64,000 nucleotides of DNA, from positions 124,001 to 188,000 of the forward strand of contig SRSI01000046.1 of assembly GCA_005656395.1 (NCBI GenBank). Direction: 5' to 3'. This document shows positions 24,972 through 36,953 of this stretch, in pieces (within the stretch, counting starts at the first letter, position 1; every line of letters starts with the position of its first letter). Position numbers and translations under genes: made by a program. The notes under the pieces were generated by a model. The model did not search any database. It was not told the DNA's origin and saw only the letters and a program-made list of their open reading frames with translations. The stretch comes from Strongyloides papillosus. Taxonomy: Eukaryota > Nematoda > Chromadorea > Rhabditida > Strongyloididae.

Positions 24972-27900
24972 TTTTTTCCAACTTTCCATCAAATTACTAA
25001 ATTAAAAATAATAAAAAGTTTTAAAACACAAAATTTATTCAGAAGAATAGTTTACGTAAAATAAAAAACGTCTAGACCTTTTTTAAATTTTAAGAATTAT
25101 TATGAATAAATTTTTAAAAGTCGTATAGTGGATAATAACCTCCCACTTATTAACAACTAATTTTATTTTTATTTTAAAATAAATTTAAACATTATACAGG
25201 TATAAAAAATATGAGGGGATGGAAAAATAAAATTAAATTTTAAGGTTGTTAAGAGTTTAACTTTTTTTCTATCTAAAATATATTTAATTAAAAATGTAAT
25301 TAAAAATTTAGAAGAGATAAATGTAATTTTTCTATTGTTGGAAATGATATTGAGGATAAAGTTAATTAGAGAGAATGACATTTATAGCATAAATATTGCA
25401 AAAGATAATACCCATCATGAAATTTATTACACAATATATTTGCAGGGAAAAAATATGCATATTTATTAAAAATTGTAGCATTTTTGATTTTGTTTATATA
25501 TAATGGCAATGTTCTCCTTCTGCCGAGAGATTATTTTAAATCCTTGATGTAAATGATGATTGATAATGAGTGAAAAAAGTTAAATATTAATCAAAAAAGT
25601 AAATTAAAAATTATCATAAAAACAAATTTTTAAATTAGCAATTAATGAAGAAATCATGTAATCACTCACTATAAATAAGTTTCTCTTTTAGACCTCAAAT
25701 AAATGATTATTAATTATCAAATAATTAGCGGAAACAGGGTATTTAAGGCAACTATTATAAATATATTATTTTTTTAACTTGTACAAGCTACATTATAATA
25801 TTTGTTTTTAAAAAAATATATATATATTTAGAAAGTAGAGGATAAAAATTTACTTCTTAAGATTAGATGAATTGCAAATTTATACTATTCATCAAAAAAG
25901 GAGAGGTCATTTTTTTCGGAAATAAATTATATAAACAATTTTCGATGTATTATTAATAATTTAATTATTTTTTTTATTTTACTCTCCATTAAAAGTAAAG
26001 CTTTTTTTTAATTTACTTATACCCCTTAATTTCTAGAAATTACTGCATGTATGTCTCTAAATTTATAACTATGATGCATTTTTTACAAATTAAAGGTGCG
26101 TCATTAATAATTAATTTTTAATTATTTTTAGTGCGATTGTAAACTAAAAATAAACGTATAAATATTTTTTTAATTGGAGAAATTTTTATACATTCTTCCC
26201 TGCAATAAAATGATTTTTTTAATTTTAAAAAAACAATAAACTCTTTGCACATGATAATGATAATTATTAACAAAACATTTCCTGCAATTGTGAGAAGAAA
26301 TTTATAAAATATTATTACGCAAAATAATTTATGAACTGTTTTTTTTTAAATTAAAAATTTTGATAAATAATTACAAGATATAAAAAAAATTTTAATTTTT
26401 AATCTAATTGTATCAAAAGTTATCTTTTAAAAAATTCATTATTTAAAGATACCAGAATAGGTCAATTTTTAACAAAGAAGTGCTAATCGCTGTTTAAATT
26501 TTTTACTACAAAATATAAAAATTATTTAGTTTAAAAAATACACTATAGTAGATGATATTTTTAAAAAGAATTTATTCAATTTGTTGTAAACTTTCTAAAA
26601 TTTTTGTAAAATGAGTGAGGAGGTGTAGAGAATATAATTAACCTCCTTCAATTTTTAAGGTAATTATAGTTACACCTCAAATAGTCACGCAAACTTTTTA
26701 CGCTATAATTTTTTAACATTTCATTTATAAGATTAAAAAATAACCTTAATTTTAGTTTTAAAGATGTATTGATTATCTTCTTCATATATATACATATACA
26801 GTAGAAAATATTCTCTTAGGAACTTTTTGATTAACTTAATTATTTATTTAAATTAACATTTCAAAGACAAGTCGGTAGGTATTAATAATATTATAATTAG
26901 GTGAGAAATGAAAATTATGAAATTTATCACAAGTTATCCTAGTTTTTAAGAGTGTTTATATCATCGTATAAGTACGAACCTCTTGTACTTTTGTAACCAA
27001 TGAGCAAAATCCAATCTTTTTATTTTTCAATGCCATTTCTTACAGTATGTTAAGCTTTTTTCAAAAAAAGAACTAAATAAATCCTGTTATCGAGGAAATT
27101 ATGTTTATTTGGCTTTATTAAACGAAAATTTATAAAAAGAATAATACATCGGTAGTAGAAAATGTTGGCTTTACTTTTAGTCATAAGAAATAAAAAAAGA
27201 TAACGGTATTCATTAAATCTTTGTTTTCATTAATTTTAATTCGAAGAATTGTGTGGTAGTTTGAAAATTTCATTAATCAATTTACTTGCATAGTTTTTAA
27301 ATTTCATTAATTTTCTAGTATTGAAATAAATATATCTTTTATAATTAAAGGTAATGAAACTTTCTTTATTAGGCATTGCATTCGGTCGTGTTTGCCAAAA
27401 TATGACAGCAAAATGTATTTTAAGAAGATGCTTTTATAAATAAGTATAAATTGAAGAATAAAAAATGTATGTTGAAAGCTCCTGTATTAAGATCATTTTA
27501 TGTGAACTTTTTCTGCAGTTTAAAATTTTGAAACTAATAAAACTCATGTGATAAAATATAAGTTGTTAGAATTTTGTGTTATACCTATAAAAAAATTTAA
27601 ACATAAACATGTATTGAAAGTTTGTAAGGTTTTCAAAAAATAATTATTTAAGGAACATAAAAATATAACGTAATAAAACTGGTAAATGAAGTATTTTACC
27701 ATAAATTTATTAGTATTATAACAACCAAAATTTTCTATCTGGTGCTTCGATCATAAAAAGTCAATAGCAATCGAAATTAAATTTTTAAAAAAATATTATT
27801 AAACTTAATCGTTTTAATTTTTTGAACAATATATGTTATGATCATAATATGACATTAAAAAATTAGTAACCGCTCTTAACTAAGTAAAAAAATAAATTGC

Positions 27901-30002
27901 CAAAAAAGTATTATAATAATGTACGCCCAATTTAAAAAGTACTACTATATTTTAAAAGTTTATATTCCTTTATGTTGTAAAAAAATTATACAATTCTAAA
28001 TCACTGTTCAATGATTAAAAAATATATGATTAAATTTATTTCAAATAGTCTTGTTGTCATAATTTTGTAAACTAAATATGCTAATTTTTTATAAATTAGA
28101 AATCACAACACATATGTTTTATAAAATCGTAATAATAATGATAAAAAATGGGTAATTTATTAATTTTATAATTAAAGATGCTTAGAGAATGTATTGTTTT
28201 TTTGAAACTTTTTAATATATATTTTAAGGTATTTAAAACACAGATATACATACACAAAATGATAATTAGTTAATATGAAGTGATTTGTTTTAAGCATAAT
28301 TAAATTAGTTTGTTAACATAGAATTATTTTAAAACGATAATATGTCTATTTAATTTTTTAAAAACGTAATGACATTTCAATAGTCTAATTATTATCTGAA
28401 CATTTGAATTAATTTGTTATCAAACAACAGAAATGCACTTTTTTTGTTTAATTTTTTAACGACATAATTTAGTTTATAAATTTGTAAAACAAGACTTTTG
28501 GTTCTAGATGCACGATAATAGAAATTATTATTTAAGAGCCACATCATTCTTATATTTGTTTTTAAATTCTTAAATTATCAATTTTTTTATTTTAAATTAA
28601 TACGAAATTATAATATAATACTGTTAAGAAGATTGGTGTTTCAAACTAACAAAAATGTTATTATATGGAGATAGGGATAGTACAATAATTTACTTTTAAT
28701 TTAAACATCAATTATCTTAATTTTTTACCGTTTAATATAACAACAATACACCTTAATTCTGCTATTCTTAGTATTTTATAGTATGATTTATTGTATCTAA
28801 TTTATTGGTATAAATTACACGTGCATTGCAATTGTAAAATATGCAAATAATCATTACATTCCAAGTTAACAAATCATTAACAGATACAAAGGCCAAAGAT
28901 TTATTACCTTTTATAGATAATATATGATTTTACTGATCAATCTCATTTCGTAAATTACTTCTCTCTAATCACGATGTTTTAATTGACTTGACTTAAGTTT
29001 ATAATAATCTTTTAGCTCCATAAACTATTTAATAATTACAATTCTTGTTAAACATATTTCATCATTAGTCAAGATAATTAAACCTTGAATTTTTACCTTG
29101 ATTTTGTATTTTCTATTTTCATAGGATATTTTAAATAATACTATCATTGCAGTCATTAAAATTTTGAAAGAAATTGATTTACAAAATTTTAAATAAGCGT
29201 CATATTAATGTTCATTAATTACCATTTAGTGTATGTTGTATCATATATTTTTTAAGCATATCAAAATATTTACAACATGTCAAAAATTAATTAAAAATAA
29301 TTCTATCTTCTTCTTCTACTTTTTTTAAACACCCCTATTTAAATTACTGCTTAATCTTCAACAGTTCGTTAGGAATACTTTTAAATTTAACTTATTATTA
29401 ATTAAAAAAGAATACACGCTCAAACATATAATTTATTTATACAACTATTTTAAAAACGTACCCAAAATATATTTTTTTTACATAAATATTAATCAAAAAT
29501 ATAAATGTTGATAAGTAACATACAAAATTTAACTGATACCATCCATATTCTTATCACGAAAGAAGAAACCCATAAATGATTAATTTCTTTATCTAATATA
29601 AACGAAAAGTGGAATTAAAAAAATAACAAAATAACGTTGAATCTTTTTAATCAGTATTGATTAGTAATAACATGATATTTTTATAGTATCCCCATATTAT
29701 TTTATTATAAAATTTCAATCTTACATGATACTCCTTTAATTATGTATGTTACTTTAAAAGTATTCAAACACTACTCTTCTCTCTCTTTCATACACTAACT
29801 TTCGTTTTTTTTATAATTTATGTCTTTTGACGTTCTTCTACTTTAAGAATCTTTCTATTTTACAGTTATATACTTACGGTATTGATAATAATAAATATTA
29901 TACACCAATTTTTTTTACTAAAAACCATTTCATGATATAGAAAATTTTTATTTACAAAAAATAATTAAATAAAATAATTAAAAAGGGGAAATAAAAGTAG
30001 AG
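24972..30002. other. Gene desert, 5 kb
   Basis: Extremely AT-rich, with long A/T runs. No exon, tRNA or clear repeat array found on either strand. The open frame at 25169-25381 (minus) is Ile/Leu/Lys/Phe-rich noise. Confidence 0.6.
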
Positions 30003-33000
30003 ATGCCTATAGGAGTTAAGGAAACAAATGAAGCAATTCATATCGGTTTATCAGAATTAGTAAGTTAATCTTTTATATGAATTTTAAATTTTTTTACTAT
30101 AAAGTTTTCCGAATGGCAACCAAGCCCAACATCATCATCTTATTGCTTTACCAATCAAGCATCTCATCAGACAAACAGCTCAAATCAATGGTGTTGTGAC
30201 AACAGTAAAATGGAAGATATTTTAAGACATTTCTACAAAATAAAATATATATTTGATTCATCAATCAATGTCATGATACCTGGAGATTGTGAAGAAAATT
30301 TACTTCAATATTATGATGAATGGAATTTAATTGCTTGGAATTCAATTGGAATACTAAATCGATCACAAGGATTCAGTACAGAAGAAGGCAATAATCCATA
30401 TTATTTATTATCTATGTGTAAGAGAAATGAAATTTTAAAACAACTAGATTCAACACTAAAAAATTTATCAAATAAAGCAGTAAAACCTGAATGGTTTATG
30501 CCTAAAGGAATAGAAGAAAAGATACACGTCTCTTTTACAAAATTTAAAACTTTTTACTATGAATTATATGATTTTTTTTTGAAATATTGTCACACACCAA
30601 GTGAAAAAAATGGTAGGCAAAAAGATTTCAATAGATATTGTTATGATGACTGTTATTTTAACAATGAAAAATCACACTATCCGCCTTCTTGGAGCATTTA
30701 GAGAATTTTCAAAGGATTACTGCTCAGTGGCATGGAAATGTCTAAAGGAAAAACAAATTTTAAATATTTCTTCATACCCAACAATAAAAAAAAAAGTAAC
30801 TGAAGATTTAGCCTCTTTCTACACTAATACATTTTATTTTTTTGGAATAATTGTAATTAGGTGTATGTTAAATTTTTACTCAGATTTAGAGTACCGTCAG
30901 GAGAATAATAATAATATGCATATTGTTGTTCAAATATTAAAAACAATTTACATAACGTTAGATAAATTGTTACTTGACTCTATAGCTTGTAATGAAGCAA
31001 ATGCAAGTCCAATTCTTGTCACAAACAATCTTTTTCCGATAAGTATTGATTCCTTAGCACACTGTATTGTATTTAAAGAATTTAACGTTCAAATTGTCTC
31101 AGAGGAGGTTGCTCAACAAATTCAAAATGACATACGAAGGAGGAAGTTGGCAGAATATCCAATAACATCATTAAATGTATTTCGATCTGCAGCACTACTA
31201 GCAATGAAACCATCAACTGGAGTTAAAAGAAACAATGCTGTAGCATCAGCTGATGGCGGAAATACAGCGCATAAAAAAAGTGATGTTAATAGTAAAGAAA
31301 TCATATCAATAAAGGCAACTTTTGATACGAAACACCATACTTGGACCGCTGTTTATCCACATCTTTTATGTACAACAAGACAAAAGGTAAATATAAATGT
31401 GTGTTTTTTTATTTTTTAACTATTATTTACTAGGACGCATTAATTGATTCAAGAGCAAATCTACAGACAGGTAAACGACCTCTATTTTATTTTCATATTA
31501 TGGGGAAATTATATAGTCCATCTGGACATCTTTTAACTGTTCATACATTATCATTACCATTCACCATAGCTACAAGGAGGAATCAAGATTGTCAGGTTCA
31601 AAGAATGATGAGTAGTTATACAGCTACGTGTTTTTGGCTTTATGGTACATATACCTGTGATGGTCTTATATTAAATTGGTGCGACAATGGAATTGATTGG
31701 GAACAATTCAAAAATTTATATTCACGATACTTCTCAGCAAATGCTGAATGCAAAAGAACATTAAATGATAGTGATTTTAATGTTTTTGTAGGAAAAATGA
31801 AGTGTAATGAATGCAGTGATATTACATTAAATTATTCTCATCCCCTGATAACATTTAAAAATGTTCTTTGTCCACATCTTCATAGTGATTCTTCAGAAAA
31901 AGTATTAAAATTCAGTATATGGCGTGGTATGTTAGAATTACTGCATCTTTTTAACTGATAACAAAACTGAAGTTAAAACATTGTGGGAAAATGGGGTTAT
32001 TTATGGTTTTTTAGATTTTGGAGAAATAGAACAAATGATTGAATCGTATAATTCAATTATATTGATACATATATCATTTGTCATTAGTGCATGTATATGT
32101 TTTGTCATTAAAAATAATGATCATATAGTTTATTTAGAACCACTAGATTTAAAGAAACTTCAAAGTAAAAGTTTGACTGATTATTTCAAAGATATTGTCA
32201 TTTCTGAAAACATAAAAAATGTCTATTCTGCCTATAAAAATGTTATTGAAATTGAGGAAGTTCTCAATTTACTGAATATTGATTTAAAAAATGAATATAG
32301 TTATGAGAATAGTACCAAAACAATCTCATCAAATGCTATTAGATCAGGAGATACAAATTTAACAAATACTATTGAGTAAGTATTATAAATATAATCTTTT
32401 TTAACAATAAAATGTTTAGATTTACAAATCTTCGAATTACAGTTGTTGCATGCCGTAGTAATCCAAATCCCTATAATTCTTCTCATTATGAATCTTACGA
32501 TCAGGTTAGGAGATACAACTATTTACCTATACTTAAATTAATATTTTTTTACAGGAGATTCGTGATAATTTAATTAAACAAAATAATTTACATATGTCAT
32601 ATCATGATACAAATAATAGCAATATCAATCATCAATTAATGAATATACCTTTTGAGCAAGATACCAATACATCTCATAGACATCAAACATTAAATACAAT
32701 ATCTCGACATAATTATAATCAAATATCAAGAAATCATGATTTATCTCCATCTTTGTCTTTACAAATGCCAACTCCAGTATCGTACAATGATCAAATGGGT
32801 GTCTTATCAAATAAGATAAGTTTGTGTAATAATAATATTACTTCTAATGATACAACATTCGAACAACAACTTTTAAATTTAATAACATTTTTTGGAAGAT
32901 CATACGATGATGTGGTTAACATTTTATCATCAAAAACAAATAATCATTTAAAGTATTGTCCACCAATTCATAATAACACTATGCATCATCAACCACTTGG

Positions 33001-33148
33001 CATATCCTTCTCACCCAATCGTTATGACTCTTCACCTCAATTTGATGTAACATTGGCATCCAACAATTCGCAATCATCAACAATAAATCATGTTACGGGT
33101 TCACAAGCTAGCGGATTGTATGATTTGACATTTAATAATGGCATTTGA
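30003..33148 (+). CDS. STAT-family transcription factor with divergent SH2 domain
   Basis: Signal transducer and activator of transcription. Exons 30003-30059, 30105-31386, 31434-32375, 32420-32504, 32555-33148; introns 44-50 nt. About 985 residues if two single-base frame breaks are ignored. Order: short N-terminus without the classic STAT N-domain; coiled-coil helices (30210-31050); DNA-binding domain from [14 protein letters not shown] (31306) to [10 protein letters not shown]; linker with [14 protein letters not shown]2 from [10 protein letters not shown] (31981); Asn/Ser-rich tail. Alignment by eye with STAT1 puts His (32068-32070) at the invariant SH2 Arg and Phe (32421-32423) at the phospho-Tyr. 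Breaks: between 30601 and 30701 the frame moves by one (a short intron is possible), and near 31955 it moves again; a 46-nt GT-AG intron (31927-31972) would fit but removes conserved linker helix. C. elegans has STA-1 and STA-2; this resembles the more divergent type, but I do not assign orthology. Confidence 0.85.
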
Positions 33149-34181
33149 TTAATTAATTTTATATTATATATATCTTTATCTTCCAACTTATTTAATTTTT
33201 ATAATATATATTCTAAATATATAATGTTCAAAGACATCTTCCAGTTTTTATAAATAAGATGATTAGATTATTTTAATATCCATCTTTATTTTATGTTGAA
33301 AATCACAACAACATTTCACTTCCACTATTATAATATAACACTTCTGATAAATTTATTATTTTTATGTACAATGTGTAGTGGTAAAAAAATATTATATACA
33401 TTTGAAGGAAAGAAAAATTTTTAAATACCATAAAAACCGATCAATCAATTTTGTATTTTTCTTACTCATTTTTCCTATCAATTTAATGTGTTGATTGATA
33501 AATAAATATATTTATCAAACAATAGTATTTACCAAGTGACAATTTCCTTAAAACTTTTATTGATATTTTTATTGTTTCAATTTGTACTAGAGTTTGATAT
33601 ATATTTATATACTTTAACTTGAAAATTAAATGCACTTTTCCAACAGTGTTTATATATATAATGTAAATTGTTTTGTATATATAAGCTTTTGAAGATTACA
33701 TAAAGTTGTAATTCATCTTAAAACCTATATTTACTTATTGATGATATATTAGATTGTCATTATAAATATATATCATCCTTTTTAATAAAATTAATTATCA
33801 TATAAAACTTTTAATTATTTATCCTATTCTAGGAATTTTTATTATACTAATAATTTATTCCTCAAATTAAACCACGACCTTCATTTTTAAATGCAGTAAA
33901 AGTCAAAGTTTGTTTTTCGTTAAACTTATAACTACTATTTATACACACAAGAATGTACTTTCTTTGATATATCAAATATTTTTGTTAACATTTAAACATT
34001 TATATTTATATAGAAAATTTACTTTCATTTACATCTACATGTTATTGAGATTAACTATCATTGTTTATATAAAAATATTGAATGAGTCATAATTTTATAA
34101 CTTACCTATCATTGATTTTTCTAGCAAAATTGTCATACTTCAGATTTTGCATATATTATTTTCATTTTAGGTATCATAATA
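33149..34181. other. Intergenic, AT-rich
   Basis: About 1 kb between STAT and Crk genes on the same strand, too wide for a typical nematode operon gap. A TTTTAG acceptor at 34165-34170 lies just before the Crk start. The small frame at 33910-34092 is not called. Confidence 0.6.
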
Positions 34182-35231
34182 ATGACTGGAGAAAGTAGCT
34201 TAAAAAAACATGCACCATTATTTGATCCATTTAAATGGATGTTTTACTATTTCGGTGATATTAGCCGAGAAGATGTTAATAATTCATTGTCTGACGATAA
34301 CATTGAACTCGGGACGTTTATTCTCCGAGCTTCTTCCACTCAAATTGGGGGATTTTCATTGTCTGTAAAGTATGTTAATTAAAATAAAATTTATGTTCAT
34401 ATTTTAAGAACTGATAATAATGGTGTTAGTGGAATTAAGAATTATCGAATTGAAAAGAAAGAGAACGAGAATGGAGAATTTCTTTATCAAATTGGAGAGA
34501 GTGAACAGTTTAAAGATATGGGAAGTTTGATGAGATATTATAAATATCATGTATTATATAAAGTTACATTAAGAAGGAGTTATCCTAAAAAGTGCCTGGA
34601 AAAAGTTATTGGTTTATATCGCTTTAAAGGTGAAAGAAGAACTGATCTTCCATTTGAAAAATCAGAGGTTTTATATGTTGTTGACAATACTGATAGTCAA
34701 TGGTGGGTTGCAAGAAATTCAATGGACGTGTATGGACAAATTCCATATAATTTTGTTAAGAAATACATTCGTGGTGAAGATATTAATTTGTTTATTAAAA
34801 ATAACCCAATCACACAAACACCGATAATTAATTCATCAAAGTCAAAAGCCTCCACAAGATCATCTTTAATGTCCGAAGTTAAAAGATTAAGTAGTAGTCA
34901 TTCTAGTGGTGAACATGCTCAAAAAATTAAGAATAGGCAGAAAGATTCTTTTAAAGATATCGGAAATGTAAGTTGTAAAATATGATCTTTAATTTGTAAT
35001 CTTTTAAGATTGTTTTTCCTGTTTGGGTTAGAGTTATTAAAAATCGTACACCAAATATCTATGATAAAAATGCTTTTAAATTAATGGTAAGATTATTATA
35101 TTTCATATACTAATAATCAAAATGGATTTTAGAGAGGAGAATTTATTCAAATGACAGGAATGTTAGGAAACGGTATTGCTGAGGGAATTTTAAATGATGT
35201 CATAGGAACTTTCCCCTTAGTTAACTGTTGA
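34182..35231 (+). CDS. ced-2: Crk-type SH2-SH3-SH3 adaptor (CED-2)
   Basis: Cytoplasmic adaptor that links phosphotyrosine signals to CED-5/DOCK180 and Rac for corpse engulfment and cell migration. Exons 34182-34369, 34409-34967, 35009-35086, 35133-35231; introns 39-46 nt; phases 2,0,0. Product 307 residues (C. elegans CED-2 is 279). SH2 at about residues 16-120, starting FDPFKWMFYYFGDISRED; the binding Arg is R49 in GTFILRASS. First SH3 at 128-182 (VIGLYRF, QWWVAR with W161/W162, GQIPYNFV), intact for proline-peptide binding. A Ser/Lys-rich linker follows. The C-terminal SH3 at about 250-307 aligns well with the Crk C-SH3 (WVRVIKNRTPNIYDKNAFKL) but replaces the Trp of the binding surface, consistent with an atypical regulatory SH3. 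No Tyr equivalent to mammalian Y221 is evident in the linker. Gene looks intact. Confidence 0.92.
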
Positions 35232-35408
35232 AATTACAAATAAAAAATGTTAAATAACGCAAACGAATCTCACAACTTGTAGTAAAAATATTTTTATCAT
35301 TCCAGTAATTTTTTTCTTGTAATTATAAAATTAATTTAGTATTAATAAATAATGATTTATTGTGTATTAACCCGTTTTATTAAAATAAAATAATTATTAT
35401 TCTTTGAA

Positions 35409-36953
35409 TTACACAAATTCTTCATTTACATTGTTAGACAGGCTATTTTCTCCAATCGAAACAGCAAGAAACTTTTCGTTTTCTATGGTACTCTTTATTA
35501 GTACACTACTTACGGCATCAGAATTTGTTCCACTTAATCTAGAATTTTGTGAAAATTTTGGGAGTAAACTACTTAAAGATACTCTACTATATTTGTTATT
35601 GTTATTATTATTGGAGGCGTTCCTAAATGACATTGTATTTTGAGATTGAGATTCCACATCTGCTAAATTTTGATAAACATCCGATAATCTTAAATTTTTT
35701 TGAAATGCCATACCATTTGAAGTATTTTCATTATTAGCATTTAATGCTTTGTGATTATTAAGTGTATTAAAAAAGCGTAATGACTGTGCAACTTGACGTT
35801 TAAGACTTTGTTGAACAGCTAGAGGTGACGATATTTGTGATAATGTACTACGTTTACGACGTTCTGTGGTAGCTCTAAAATGGAGAAAAATTGTACATTA
35901 AAAAGTTTTTTTTGAAAATGTACCTAATTAATGAACGTAATTGTCTATTCAAGGCAGCATAAAATATCCAGTTGCCGGCAGAGTTAGCATAAGTTAACCA
36001 GTTTACAAATGTAACAAGGAATTTAAAATTTAATATATCTTTTAATAATCCATCATGAGAATTGACGTTTATCAACGGTCTAATTGGAGAATGAATGTAT
36101 CCACTGGTTAGATCACTATCTATGTATCTCCACAGGTCATCAGGAATGAGGCGAATAATACAATATGGAATGAGACAGAGAATATGAAAAACAGCTACAG
36201 TTACAATAGACCATGTCATTCCTCTCATATATTTTGGTTCACTTACCAATGGAATTTTGGAACGTGTGTGCGCACACACTCTTGATTTCCTTTTCCAAAA
36301 TTTCCTACGGACGTGACGAATTATATGGAAATAATTTAATGATACAAAGATTGTTAAAATTATATACGTAATTGGTATTGATGTTGATATTAAATTGTGT
36401 AATCCAATAAAGTGAAATGCTTTTTGTTGGCAATTTAAGTAATTATTGTAAGCTGTTACAGTTAATGAATCCATTATAATTATTATAAGGAGAATTATTG
36501 CAATTGTTGCGGCAACATATGGCAAAAATCTTATACAATGCCTTCGAACCTAAAAATCTATATTTATTTAAAATTAAGCAGTCTTACATTAGTACTAAAT
36601 GGTTTTTTAATGGTTATCAGTCTTTCAACCGATATACAAAATAGACATGTTAATGATGCTAGTCGTATAATGTTATCAACTAAATATATTATTTGGCAAT
36701 TACCATTTGATACAGTAATATCTGGTATCAACAAATAAATGAATTTTAAAAATAGCGATAAAATGACAATTAAATCAGCAACAGCTAATGTTCCAATATA
36801 TGATCGTAGACGATCACTAGGATTTAAAAATCCTATGGAGTTTCTTGGTCTCCAACTCCTTATGACGGAAAAAATAACCCATAAATTACCAATAATACCA
36901 AATATAATAGTTATTAGGTAAGAGAATCCCAGTAAATACACCAAGTTTTCCAT
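35409..36953 (-). CDS. Class A (rhodopsin-like) GPCR, probably peptide receptor
   Basis: Exons on the minus strand: 36953-36588, 36549-35924, 35874-35409; introns 38 and 49 nt; phases 0 and 2. Product 485 residues. All seven helices are visible: TM1 with GNLWVIFSV, TM2 with LAVADLIVI, TM3 preceded by Cys (NGNCQIIY) and ending SVERLITIKKP (ERL in place of DRY), TM4 after the first intron, ECL2 Cys in NYLNCQQ, TM5 with SIPITYIIL, TM6 with ILCLIPY, and TM7 with ANSAGNWIFYAALNRQLR (NPxxY replaced by NSxxNWIFY). The TM7 ending and Cys pair are usual for nematode neuropeptide-type receptors. The cytoplasmic tail of about 150 residues is Ser/Asn-rich with an Asn repeat near 35600-35620. The ligand is unknown. 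N-terminus before TM1 is only about six residues, so an upstream exon may be missing. Confidence 0.87.

Noticed and set aside
24972..30002. Search for transposons, long repeats or RNA genes in the 5-kb desert
   Set aside because: No terminal repeats, transposase frame, B-box or structured repeat found by eye.
30003..35231. STAT and Crk genes as an operon
   Set aside because: Spacing of about 1 kb is too wide and the Crk gene has its own acceptor upstream; no support beyond shared strand.
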